Origin: Thermoleophilia bacterium UBA6103
GTDB taxonomy: Bacteria > Actinomycetota > Thermoleophilia > UBA2241
Direction: 5' to 3'
Assembly (NCBI GenBank): GCA_002423545.1
Contig: DIWP01000060.1
Span: 1 to 45,198 of the forward strand
DNA length: 45,198 bases
The position numbers and the translations under genes are program-made. Shown here one piece after another: positions 14,931-23,904 of this stretch (position 1 is the first letter of the stretch; each line of letters begins with the position of its first letter). The notes under the pieces are model-generated. The model did not search any database and had not been told where the DNA came from. It saw only the letters and a list, made by a program, of their open reading frames with translations.

Positions 14931-17540
14931 ATGGCGACGATCGAAGCAGAGGCAGTCGAGCGGATCGGCCGCGACGAGACGATCGCGCTGACCATCAACG
15001 GTCAGCCGGTGAGCGGCGTCGCCGGCCAGACCATCCTCGAGGTGGCGCAGGGCGTCGGCATCCACATCCCGACGCTGTGCAACGACCCGCGTCTGCCGAG
15101 CCGTGCCGCCTGCCGTCTCTGCATCGTCGAGGTCGAGGGCGCCGCCAAGCCGCTGCCGAGCTGCTCCACGGCGGCCGTCGACGGGATGGTCGTGGACACC
15201 GACACGCCCAGGGTGCGGGCGATGCGCAAGCTCTACCTCGAGCTGCTGCTCTCGGACCACAACTCGTTCTGCACGCCGCCCTGCCGCGACGCGTGCCCCA
15301 CGCACATCAAGATCCCGCAGTTCCTCGACTACATCGCGCACGGCGACTACGCCAGCGGCGTCCGCAAGCTGCGCGAGGACCTGCCGTTCCCGGCTATCCT
15401 GGGACGCGTCTGCCCGCGTCCCTGCGAGGGTCCCTGCCGGCGGCAGCTCGTGGAGCATCCCATCACGATCTGCTGGCTGCACCGCTTCATGGCCGACCGC
15501 TGCCTCGACGACGAGCAGGAAGGTGAGCTGCTGCTGCCGGTGGAGCAGGCGCCCGAGTCGGGGCGCCGGGTGGCCGTCGTCGGCGCCGGTCCGGCCGGCC
15601 TCACGGCGGCGTTCTACCTGCGGCTCGAGGGTCACGCGGTCAAGGTCTTCGAGGCGCAGCCGCAGCCGGGCGGCATGCTGCGCTACGGCATCCCCAGCTA
15701 CCGGCTGCCGCGCGGCCTGCTCGACAAGGAGCTCAACGTGGTCTGGCGACTGGGCGCCGACCTGCAGTGCAACAAGCGCCTCGGCGTCGACTTCACGCTC
15801 GAGCAGCTGCTGGAGGACTACGACGCGGTCTTCCTCGGCCTGGGCGCGTTCAACAGCAACGAGATGGGCATCCCCGGCGAAGACGCCGACGGCGTGGTCG
15901 CGGCGGTCGACTTCCTCGGCGAGCTGGAGCGTACCGGCGACGTGCATGTGGGCCACAAGGTCACCGTCATCGGCGGCGGCTTCACCGCCATGGACGCCTG
16001 CCGCACCTCCATACGCAAGGGCGCCGAGGAGGTCACCTGCCTCTACCGGCGTTCGCGCAAGGAGATGCCGGCCCATCACACCGAGGTCGACGAGGCCGAG
16101 GAGGAGGGGGTGCGGCTCGAGCTGCTCACGGCGCCGGTGCGTATCCTCACCGATGAGCAGGGCAGGGTGAGCGGCATCGAGATGCTGCGCATGGAGCTTG
16201 GCGAACCCGACGCCTCCGGCCGCCGCCGGCCGGTACCGATCGAAGGCTCCAACTACGTCGTCGAGTGCGATCAGGTCATCGCCGCCATCGGCCAGTATCC
16301 CGACCTCGACGGTACCGCGCCGGAGCAAGGCATCCAGCGCACCAGATGGAAGACGGTGCAGGTCGACGAGTGGACGCTGCAGACCGACGAGCCGCGGGTG
16401 TTCTCGGGCGGCGACTGTGTGCTCGGCGCCCAGACCGTCATCCAGGCGGTGGCCCAGGGCAAGAAGGCCGCCTGGAGCATCGATGCGTTCCTGCGCGGCG
16501 AAGACATGCAGCGCGTCTCGCAGTCCCTGGCCGAGCTGCGGGCGCTGCCGTTCTACACCTCGCTGACGAGGAAGGCCGACCTCGACCCGCGCATCGCCCG
16601 CATGGCCGAGGTCCCGCCGGTGTTCATCGACATGACCACCGACGTCTCTCATCCCAGCCCGCCGGCCGAGATGCCCAAGCTCTCCCCGGAGGAGCGGCGC
16701 AGCAACTTCAAGCAGATCGAGCTGGGCTTCTCCGAGGAGGAGGCGCGCCGCGGCGCCGAGCTGTGCCTGGACTGCTACTGCCCGGCCAACGGCACCTGCG
16801 ACCTACAGCGCTACAGCATCGAGTACGAGGTCTTCGCCAACCGCTTCCACGGTCACCAGACCCACGACCGCCCGGCCGACTTCCGGCACGACTTCATCAT
16901 GCGCGAGCCCAACCGCTGCATCGATTGCCTGCGCTGCGTGCGCGTCTGCCGGGAAGAGGTCGGCGCGAGCTGCTACGACGCCATGGGGCGCGGCTTCGAC
17001 ACCATCGTGAGCACCGCCGACAACCTGCCGCTGCAGATGGTCGGCTGCATCTCGTGCGGCAAGTGCGCCGAGACGTGCCCCACCGGGTCGATCGAGATCA
17101 ACCCTCGTGTCCTCGAGAGCTACGGCCTCGACGAGAGCCGCTGCATGTTCTGCGGCGAGTGCGTCGAGGTCTGCCCGTACGACGCTCTGGAACAGGCCGA
17201 GAGCTTCGAGCTGGCCGATTTCGATCGCCCCCGGCTGGCCGGCAAGAAGCTCTTCGAACGGCCTCGGACGCCGCTCGACCCGCTGCGCGAGCGGCTCACC
17301 GACCTGGTGCCGCACGTCCTCGACACCATGACCGGCGACGGCTGGGTCTGGGACCCGCTCGCCGGCCGGCTCGCCATCGCTCCCGAAGCGGCTACCACGG
17401 GCGCGGCCGCCGTTCTCGACCGGTCGCAGTCGTCGCCTGCCGGCGCCGCGGCGGACGAGGCCGCTGTGGCCGCGAGCGATGCGGCCGGGACAGATGCGGC
17501 CGCGCCTCAGAGCGGCGCCGTGCAGGAGGGTGAGGACTGA
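14931..17540 (+). CDS. NuoG-position fusion: [2Fe-2S]/Fe-S, GltD-type FAD-NAD(P)H oxidoreductase, NuoG Fe-S region and NuoI-like second half
   Basis: An 869-residue protein. Residues 15-100 are the NuoG [2Fe-2S] domain (C50, C61, C64, C78). Residues 110-190 are the GltD-type Fe-S domain (HNSFCTPPCRDACPTHIKIP, CPRPCEGPC). Residues 210-525 are a GltD/NfnB-type oxidoreductase with the FAD motif GAGPAG at 218, the NAD(P) motif GGGFTAMD at 348 and the FAD-closing GGDCVLGAQTVIQAVAQGK. Residues 655-720 are the NuoG cluster pair (C663-C673, C706-C716). Residues 733-775 (C738-C748, then ALEQAESFELADFDR) closely resemble the NuoI C-terminal half. The molybdopterin-type domain of NuoG is absent. The last 50 residues are Ala-rich and probably disordered. 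It sits between nuoF and nuoJ and its TGA overlaps the nuoJ ATG. The likely role is electron entry from NAD(P)H through FAD to the Fe-S chain. Confidence 0.85.
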   Translation: MATIEAEAVERIGRDETIALTINGQPVSGVAGQTILEVAQGVGIHIPTLCNDPRLPSRAACRLCIVEVEGAAKPLPSCSTAAVDGMVVDTDTPRVRAMRKLYLELLLSDHNSFCTPPCRDACPTHIKIPQFLDYIAHGDYASGVRKLREDLPFPAILGRVCPRPCEGPCRRQLVEHPITICWLHRFMADRCLDDEQEGELLLPVEQAPESGRRVAVVGAGPAGLTAAFYLRLEGHAVKVFEAQPQPGGMLRYGIPSYRLPRGLLDKELNVVWRLGADLQCNKRLGVDFTLEQLLEDYDAVFLGLGAFNSNEMGIPGEDADGVVAAVDFLGELERTGDVHVGHKVTVIGGGFTAMDACRTSIRKGAEEVTCLYRRSRKEMPAHHTEVDEAEEEGVRLELLTAPVRILTDEQGRVSGIEMLRMELGEPDASGRRRPVPIEGSNYVVECDQVIAAIGQYPDLDGTAPEQGIQRTRWKTVQVDEWTLQTDEPRVFSGGDCVLGAQTVIQAVAQGKKAAWSIDAFLRGEDMQRVSQSLAELRALPFYTSLTRKADLDPRIARMAEVPPVFIDMTTDVSHPSPPAEMPKLSPEERRSNFKQIELGFSEEEARRGAELCLDCYCPANGTCDLQRYSIEYEVFANRFHGHQTHDRPADFRHDFIMREPNRCIDCLRCVRVCREEVGASCYDAMGRGFDTIVSTADNLPLQMVGCISCGKCAETCPTGSIEINPRVLESYGLDESRCMFCGECVEVCPYDALEQAESFELADFDRPRLAGKKLFERPRTPLDPLRERLTDLVPHVLDTMTGDGWVWDPLAGRLAIAPEAATTGAAAVLDRSQSSPAGAAADEAAVAASDAAGTDAAAPQSGAVQEGED

Positions 17541-18049
17541 TGCCGGGCGGCGACTTCCACCCCGTCTACTTCAGCATCGTCGCCGCCTGGATCCTGGTGG
17601 CCGGCATCGGCGTCGTCGCCTCGCGCTCGGTGGTCCGCGCCGCCGTGTCCATGGTCCTCTGCTTCCTGGGCGTGGCGTTCGCGTTCGCGCTGCTGAACTC
17701 GGCCCTGCTGGCCATCGTGCAGATCCTCATCTACGTGGGCGCCATCTCCGTGGTCATCATCTTCGGCATCATGCTCACCGAGACGCCGGCCGGCCCGCGG
17801 CAGCAGTTCTTCAACCGGCAGAGCGTCATCGCGGCGCCCCTCGTGGTGGCGACCGCCGTGCTGGTGGCCGTCATCCTGGTGTCGGGGGACCTGCTCACGG
17901 CCGGCGAGACGGCGGTGAACCCGGGCCTGCGGCAGCTCTCGTCGCTGCTGTTCAACCGCTACGTGCTGCCCTTCGAGCTCGTCTCGCTGGTGCTGCTGGC
18001 GGCCATGATCGGGGCCATCGTCCTGGCTCGCAGGGAGGACCGGCAGTGA
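17540..18049 (+). CDS. nuoJ: NADH-quinone oxidoreductase subunit J
   Basis: A 169-residue membrane subunit with five helices. The conserved helix 3 segment VQILIYVGAISVVIIFGIMLT carries the YVGAI motif that rotates during proton pumping. Start and stop both overlap neighbours (TGATG before, GTGA after). Confidence 0.94.
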   Translation: MPGGDFHPVYFSIVAAWILVAGIGVVASRSVVRAAVSMVLCFLGVAFAFALLNSALLAIVQILIYVGAISVVIIFGIMLTETPAGPRQQFFNRQSVIAAPLVVATAVLVAVILVSGDLLTAGETAVNPGLRQLSSLLFNRYVLPFELVSLVLLAAMIGAIVLARREDRQ

Positions 18050-18354
18050 ACGCCGTCGAGTGGTACTTCGTGCTGGCGGCGCTGCTGTTCTGCATCGGCG
18101 CCTACGGCGTGCTGGCGCGGCGCAACCTGATCATCGTGGTCATGAGCCTCGAGTTGATGCTCAACGCCGTCAATCTGGCCCTGGTGGCGGTCGCCAACTT
18201 CGTGCCGGCGGCCGCCGGCAGGGGCACGCTGTTCGTGCTCTTCGTCATCACCATCGCCGCCGCCGAGGTCACCGTGGGCCTGGCGATCATCATCGCCAAC
18301 TACCGGAACCGGCGCACCGTGCAGGCCGACGAGTACCACGATATGAAGGGCTGA
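18046..18354 (+). CDS. nuoK: NADH-quinone oxidoreductase subunit K
   Basis: A 102-residue, three-helix antiporter-like subunit. SLELMLNAVNLALVA contains the conserved glutamate of the proton path, and a second acidic residue lies in AAAEVTVGLAI. GTG 18046 overlaps the nuoJ stop. The length is typical (about 100). Confidence 0.94.
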   Translation: MNAVEWYFVLAALLFCIGAYGVLARRNLIIVVMSLELMLNAVNLALVAVANFVPAAAGRGTLFVLFVITIAAAEVTVGLAIIIANYRNRRTVQADEYHDMKG

Positions 18355-18358
18355 TGGC

Positions 18359-20245
18359 ATGGAGCTGATCGTCGCCCTCATCCCGCTGCTGCCGTTCGCC
18401 GGCTTCGTGATCACCCTGCTGCTCGGCAAGTGGGTGCTCGGCAAGCGCGCCGACGTCATCCCGGTGCTCATGGCGACCGCCTCGTGGGTGCTGTCCATGT
18501 ACGTCTTCGTGCGCGTGGTCGCCGATCCCGAGTACGTCTTCGACTGGAACGCGTTCACGTGGATCAGTTCGGGGGCCCTCGAGACTACCTGGGGCTTCTA
18601 CATCGATCCCCTGGCGGCGATCATGCTGCTGGTGGTGGGCACCATCGGCATGGTCGTCCACTACTACTCGATCGGCTACATGAAGGGCGACGAGGGCTAC
18701 TACCGCTTCTTCGCCTACCTCAACCTGTTCATGTTCGCCATGTTCATCCTGGTGATGGCGAACAACTACCTGCTCATGTTCCTCGCCTGGGAGGGTGTCG
18801 GCCTCTGCTCGTACCTGCTGATCGGCTTCTGGTTCCGCAAGAAGAGCGCCTCGCAGGCCGGCAAGAAGGCCTTCCTCGTCAACCGCGTCGGCGACTTCGG
18901 CTTCATGCTCGGTATGCTGCTGATGTTCCTTACGTTCGGCTCGCTGCAGTTCACCGAGGTGTTCGCCGACGTCGGAGCGGCCGGCCCGGCGGCGCTGCTG
19001 GGCATCTGTCTGCTGCTGTTCACCGGCGCCGTCGGCAAGAGCGCCCAGTTCCCGCTGCACGTGTGGCTGCCCGACGCGATGGAGGGTCCCACGCCGGTCA
19101 GCGCGCTGATCCACGCGGCGACGATGGTCAACGCCGGCGTCTACATGGTCGCCCGCTCGTATCCGCTGTACATCGACTCGCATACGGCCATGTACGTGGT
19201 CATGGGCGTCGGCACCTTCACCGCCATATATGCGGCGCTCATCGCCCTCACCCAGAACGACATCAAGCGGGTCATCGCCTACTCCACCGTGTCCTCGCTC
19301 GGCTTCATGTTCATGGCCCTCGGCTCCGGCGCCTGGGTGGCCGGCATCTTCTACCTGCTCACGCACGGCTTCTTCAAGGGCCTGCTCTTCCTCGGCTCGG
19401 GCGCCGTGATCCACGCCATGAGCGGCCAGCAGGACATGCGCTTCATGGGCGGTCTGCGCCGCAAGCTGCCCATCACCTATTGGACGATGATGGTCGGCGC
19501 CCTGGCCATGGTCGGCATCTTCCCGTTCGCCGGCTTCTGGGCCAAAGACGAGATCATCGGCTTCGAGTTCACCCACCACCTGTACTACATCTGGGTCGTG
19601 GGCCTCATCACCGCCTTCATCACCGGCATCTACATGTTCCGCCTCATGTTCATGACCTTCCACGGCCAGAACCGCTCGTCGCCGGGGGTGCAGGAGCACA
19701 TCCACGAGTCGCGGCCCATCATGACGGTGCCGCTCATCATCCTGGCCATCCCGGCGGCGCTGGCCGGCGTGCTCGCCGGCTGGCCGCCGGAGAGCGGCTG
19801 GATCCATCGCTTCCTGCATCCGGTCTTCTTCGACATCGAGAGCGAGCCCTTCGGCATCGTCGCCTTCATCCTGCTGCTCGTCTCGCTGGTCATCGGCGCC
19901 GCCGGCATCACCGTCGCCTGGTATCTCTACCTGCAGCGTCCGGAGCTGCCCGGCAGGCTCGCCGCCCGCTTCCCGCGGGCGTACGGGGCCTCGCTGAACA
20001 AGTTCTACATGGACGAGATCTATGAGGCGGCGGTCATCCGGCCGGTCATCGGCTTCGCCGGCTGGCTGTGGACGTTCGTGGACACGCGCGTCATCGACGG
20101 CGCCGTCAACGGACTCGCCTGGCTCTGGGGTCGCTTCGGCCGCCTGCTGCGGCCGCTGCAGACCGGCCGCGCGCAGAGCTACGCCCTCGGGATCCTGGTC
20201 GGGGTGGTCGTGCTGATCGTCGTCTTCAGGATCGTGGAGGGGTGA
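18359..20245 (+). CDS. nuoL: NADH-quinone oxidoreductase subunit L
   Basis: A 628-residue antiporter-like proton-pumping subunit at the distal end of the membrane arm. Family segments are present: FLAWEGVGLCSYLLIGFW, FPLHVWLPDAMEGPTPVSAL, then IHAATMVNAGVYM, and AYSTVSSLGFMFMALG. The C-terminal part includes the lateral helix region and an anchoring helix. The ATG is five bases after the nuoK stop. Confidence 0.95.
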   Translation: MELIVALIPLLPFAGFVITLLLGKWVLGKRADVIPVLMATASWVLSMYVFVRVVADPEYVFDWNAFTWISSGALETTWGFYIDPLAAIMLLVVGTIGMVVHYYSIGYMKGDEGYYRFFAYLNLFMFAMFILVMANNYLLMFLAWEGVGLCSYLLIGFWFRKKSASQAGKKAFLVNRVGDFGFMLGMLLMFLTFGSLQFTEVFADVGAAGPAALLGICLLLFTGAVGKSAQFPLHVWLPDAMEGPTPVSALIHAATMVNAGVYMVARSYPLYIDSHTAMYVVMGVGTFTAIYAALIALTQNDIKRVIAYSTVSSLGFMFMALGSGAWVAGIFYLLTHGFFKGLLFLGSGAVIHAMSGQQDMRFMGGLRRKLPITYWTMMVGALAMVGIFPFAGFWAKDEIIGFEFTHHLYYIWVVGLITAFITGIYMFRLMFMTFHGQNRSSPGVQEHIHESRPIMTVPLIILAIPAALAGVLAGWPPESGWIHRFLHPVFFDIESEPFGIVAFILLLVSLVIGAAGITVAWYLYLQRPELPGRLAARFPRAYGASLNKFYMDEIYEAAVIRPVIGFAGWLWTFVDTRVIDGAVNGLAWLWGRFGRLLRPLQTGRAQSYALGILVGVVVLIVVFRIVEG

Positions 20246-20249
20246 GGCC

Positions 20250-21842
20250 GTGAGCTGGCAGGACCAGATGGGCTTCCCCATCCTCTCCGTGATCACCTAC
20301 CTGCCGCTGGCCGGCGTGCTCCTCATGCTGGCCTTCGGCAGGGGCCGGCCGGGCGTGTACAAGCTCGTCGCCCTGGTCGCCACGCTGGCCGCGTTCGTCC
20401 TCAGCGTCGTCATGCTCTTCTGCTTCGACACCGAAGCTCCGGGCATGCAGTTCACCGAGAGCTTCGTCTGGATCGAGAGCCTCAACGTCCGCTACGGGTT
20501 CGGCATCGACGGCATCGCGGCCCTGCTCGTCTTCCTCACGACGCTGCTCGGCGTCATCGTCATCATCGCCAGCTGGAACTACGTGAAAGACCGCGAACGC
20601 GGCTTCTTCATCTCGTTGCTCCTGCTCCAGGTGGGTATGACCGGCGTCTTCTGTGCCACCGACCTCTTCCTCTTCTACATCTTCTGGGAGGTCATGCTGG
20701 TGCCGATGTACTTCATCATCGGTATCTGGGGCGGGCCGCGGAAGGTCTACGCGGCCATCAAGTTCTTCCTCTACACGCTCGTCGGCAGCCTGCTGATGCT
20801 GGTGGCCATCATCGCCGTGGTGCTCTATTCGCGCGGCACCGCAGCCGGTCTCACCTTCGACATCCAGGCGCTCAGCGACATCATCTACCCGTACGACCTG
20901 CAGATCTGGGCGTTCCTGGCGTTCTTCCTGGCCTTCGCCATCAAGGTGCCGATGTTCCCGCTGCACACGTGGCTGCCCGACGCCCACGTGGAGGCGCCGA
21001 CGGCCGGCTCGGTGATCCTCGCCGGCGTGCTGCTGAAGATGGGCGGCTACGGCATGCTGCGCTTCTGCCTGCCGATGTTCCCCGATGCCTCTCTCGACGC
21101 GGTGCCGTACGTTATCGCCCTGTCGGTGATCGCGATCGTCTACGGCGCTCTGGTGTCGCTGCGCCAGAAGGATCTCAAGAAGCTGGTCGCCTACTCCAGC
21201 GTCAGTCACATGGGCTTCGTCACCGCCGGCATCTTCGCCGCCATCGCCATCTCCGACAACCCGCAGGGGCTCGAGGGCGCCATCCTGGTCATGTTCAGCC
21301 ACGGCATCCTCACCGGCGCCCTCTTCCTCATGGTCGGCTTCCTCTACGAGCGTACGCACACCCGAGAGATCGCCGCCATGAGCGGGCTGGCCAAGCCGAT
21401 GCCGGTCCTGGCGGCGTTCCTCATGGTCTTCACGCTCGGCTCGCTCGGGCTGCCCGGTCTCAGCGGCTTCGTCGGCGAGTTTCTCAGCCTGCTCGGCCTC
21501 TTCCACTACGACTACGCGTGGGGAGCGGTGGCCGCCGTCGGCGTCGTCCTGGCCGCCTGCTACCTGCTCTGGATGTACCAGCGGGTGCTGTTCAACGACC
21601 GCGGCGACCCCGACATCATGCCCAGGGACGGACTCTTCGACGTGCGCTGGCGGGAGGTCGCGTCGCTGACCCCGCTGGTGGTGATGGCCGTCTGGGTCGG
21701 CGTCTACCCGGACACGTTCCTCAACCTGCTGCATACGCCGGTGCGCGAGCTGCTCGCCGACGTGGGGCAGACCGCCCAGGAGCGGCACGACTCGTTCCCC
21801 GGCGTCTCCGAGCTGCTGGCCTTCGTGAAGGGGCTGTTCTGA
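20250..21842 (+). CDS. nuoM: NADH-quinone oxidoreductase subunit M
   Basis: A 530-residue antiporter-like subunit. Key segments are FLFYIFWEVMLVPMYFIIGIWGG (channel glutamate), FPLHTWLPDAHVEAPTAGSV, LLKMGGYGMLRF and LVAYSSVSHMGFV. The GTG start has GGAGGGGTGAGG just upstream. Ordinary for the family. Confidence 0.95.
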   Translation: MSWQDQMGFPILSVITYLPLAGVLLMLAFGRGRPGVYKLVALVATLAAFVLSVVMLFCFDTEAPGMQFTESFVWIESLNVRYGFGIDGIAALLVFLTTLLGVIVIIASWNYVKDRERGFFISLLLLQVGMTGVFCATDLFLFYIFWEVMLVPMYFIIGIWGGPRKVYAAIKFFLYTLVGSLLMLVAIIAVVLYSRGTAAGLTFDIQALSDIIYPYDLQIWAFLAFFLAFAIKVPMFPLHTWLPDAHVEAPTAGSVILAGVLLKMGGYGMLRFCLPMFPDASLDAVPYVIALSVIAIVYGALVSLRQKDLKKLVAYSSVSHMGFVTAGIFAAIAISDNPQGLEGAILVMFSHGILTGALFLMVGFLYERTHTREIAAMSGLAKPMPVLAAFLMVFTLGSLGLPGLSGFVGEFLSLLGLFHYDYAWGAVAAVGVVLAACYLLWMYQRVLFNDRGDPDIMPRDGLFDVRWREVASLTPLVVMAVWVGVYPDTFLNLLHTPVRELLADVGQTAQERHDSFPGVSELLAFVKGLF

Positions 21843-21843
21843 C

Positions 21844-23562
21844 ATGGACGCGCAGGCCGCCACCGCCGTGAACAACTCCATCGAGGTCATCCTGCCGCTG
21901 ATCGTGGTCTCGGCCGGTGCGCTCGCGGTGCTCGTGGCCGACCTCTTCCTGGGGCCGCGGACCAAGGGGCTCCTCGCCTGGCTGGCGGCTGCCGTCCTGG
22001 TCGTCACCATGGCCGTCGCGGTCGGGCAATGGGTCACCTTCTCCGGCGGCCTGAGCTTCTCCGGCCGCGCGCCCGAGGCCGGCTTCGCCGACATGGTGGT
22101 GATGGACAAGTTCGGGCTGTTCTTCGTGCTGTTGTTCGGCGCCGCCGGTCTGCTGACGGTCCTGCTCGGCGATGCCTATCTGGCCGCCCGCGGCGCCGCC
22201 CGGGGCGAGTTCTACGCCCTGCTGCTGCTGGTGATCGCCGGCATGATCGGGCTGGCCACCGCCACCGACCTGATCTCGTTCTTCGTCGCCTTCGAGCTCA
22301 TGTCGCTGCCCACGTACGTGCTGGCCGGCTACGCCCGTCGCGACCCGCTGGCCGGCGAGGCGAGCCTCAAGTACTTCATCAACGGCGCCTTCTCGTCGGC
22401 CATCCTGCTGTTCGGCTTCGCGGTGCTCTATGCCATCTCCGGCAGCACCACGTTCAGCGCCATCTCGGCCGGCCTCGAGGAGCCGTCCCTGGGGCAGGGA
22501 GCGGCCATGGTCGGGTTCGTCCTCATCGCCGCCGGCTTCGGGTTCAAGATCGCTGCCGTGCCCTTCCACGGGTGGGCGCCCGACGCCTACCAGGGCGCTC
22601 CGACACCGGTGACCACCTTCATGAGCGTCGGCATCAAGGCGGCGGCGTTCGCCGGCTTCCTGCGTCTGTTCGCGGCAGCCGTGTTGCCGGCCTGGGAGGT
22701 CTGGACGCCGATCCTCATGGTCCTGGCGGTGGTCACCATGATCGTCGGCAACGTGCTGGCGCTGCCGCAGCGCAACATCAAGCGCCTGCTCGCCTACTCC
22801 AGCATCGCTCACGCCGGCTATCTGCTGCTCGGTATCATCGCCCTCGGCGAGACCGGCGACCAGTACGGCTCCAGCGCCGTGCTCGTGTACCTGGTCGCCT
22901 ACACGTTCATGAACGTCGGCGCCTTCGGCATGCTGGTCTTCATGCGCAACAGCCGGCCGTTCTTCCGCTACACGCTCGAGGAACTGCGCGGGTACGGACG
23001 TACGGCACCGCTGCCGGCGCTGGCGCTCACGCTGTTCATGCTGTCGCTCACAGGCATCCCGCCGACGGCCGGCTTCTGGGGCAAGTTCTATCTGTTCAGT
23101 GCCGTCGTCGATGCCGGCCAGACGTGGCTGGCGATCGTCGCCGTGGTCATGAGCGCCGTGTCCGCGTTCTACTACCTGCGCATCGTCTGGTACATGTACT
23201 TCGAGGCGGCTCCCGACGTGCTCATTCCGGGCGAGTCGACAGCCCTGCCGGCCTCCGCCGGCGCCGTGGCGGCAGTTGCCCAGGGCGATCACCGAGAGGT
23301 GGCGGAGCGCCCGGCCGGCGACGCCGGGTCGTCCACGGTGATGTCGACGATCGCCGCCGACGACCCAGCGGCGAGGGCGGAGCCGTCGGCGGCGCCGCTG
23401 CACGCCGACCGGCAGCCCATCGACGCGCACCTCGTCGAGACAGACACCGGCACCGTCGCTGCCCTGCTGGTGGCGGCGGCCGGGGTGCTGTTCATCGGCA
23501 TCTGGCCGCAGGGGCTGGTCTGGGCGGCACAGGGTGCCGTCCGGCTGCTTGGCGGCGGCTGA
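21844..23562 (+). CDS. nuoN: NADH-quinone oxidoreductase subunit N
   Basis: A 572-residue antiporter-like subunit and the last gene of the operon. It has FFVAFELMSLPTYVLAGY, FKIAAVPFHGWAPDAYQGAP and LLAYSSIAHAGYLLLG. Before the final membrane helix (about residues 455-535) lies a hydrophilic Ala/Asp/Pro-rich stretch of roughly 80 residues, longer than usual, which lengthens the protein. ATG directly after the nuoM stop. Confidence 0.94.
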   Translation: MDAQAATAVNNSIEVILPLIVVSAGALAVLVADLFLGPRTKGLLAWLAAAVLVVTMAVAVGQWVTFSGGLSFSGRAPEAGFADMVVMDKFGLFFVLLFGAAGLLTVLLGDAYLAARGAARGEFYALLLLVIAGMIGLATATDLISFFVAFELMSLPTYVLAGYARRDPLAGEASLKYFINGAFSSAILLFGFAVLYAISGSTTFSAISAGLEEPSLGQGAAMVGFVLIAAGFGFKIAAVPFHGWAPDAYQGAPTPVTTFMSVGIKAAAFAGFLRLFAAAVLPAWEVWTPILMVLAVVTMIVGNVLALPQRNIKRLLAYSSIAHAGYLLLGIIALGETGDQYGSSAVLVYLVAYTFMNVGAFGMLVFMRNSRPFFRYTLEELRGYGRTAPLPALALTLFMLSLTGIPPTAGFWGKFYLFSAVVDAGQTWLAIVAVVMSAVSAFYYLRIVWYMYFEAAPDVLIPGESTALPASAGAVAAVAQGDHREVAERPAGDAGSSTVMSTIAADDPAARAEPSAAPLHADRQPIDAHLVETDTGTVAALLVAAAGVLFIGIWPQGLVWAAQGAVRLLGGG

Positions 23563-23582
23563 GCCACCGCTGCGCCGGTCCC

Positions 23583-23616
23583 GTCGCCCGCCTCTCGTGT
23601 CTGTGCCGCGGGCGAC
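23583..23616 (+). terminator. Terminator-like hairpin after the nuo operon
   Basis: GTCGCCCGC (23583-23591) pairs perfectly with GCGGGCGAC (23608-23616) around a 16-base loop, 20 bases after the nuoN stop. No U-tract follows. The rest of the 342-base gap to the next gene holds a promoter (23736-23764) and an untranslated leader; I saw no RNA gene in it. Confidence 0.5.
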
Positions 23617-23735
23617 CGCTTCGGCGTCCTTGCCGCCGGCTGGCGGCCGTACCGGGTGTCGACTTCTGGCGGCCAAACTGAGCCACGTCGGCCTGTCGCC
23701 GACCCGCCGTCACCCGAGACGATCGGTGTGGACGG

Positions 23736-23764
23736 CGGACACCACGCCTGCACGGCGCTATGAT
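23736..23764 (+). promoter_or_regulatory. Probable promoter of the ymdB-like gene
   Basis: CGGACA (23736-23741), a 17-base spacer and TATGAT (23759-23764) lie about 140 bases before the gene start. The -10 box is good and the -35 box partial. Confidence 0.45.
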
Positions 23765-23904
23765 GGTCGCGGTGTGCGCCGATCGGTGCGTCCGGCCCGC
23801 GGCCGTTGAAAGTCGCCGGCTTGCCGGGTGCGACACCGCACCACAGGAGTGACCGGAGCGGCGGCGCACCGGTCTGTCAGGCCATCTCGACAGGGTAGGG
23901 AACT

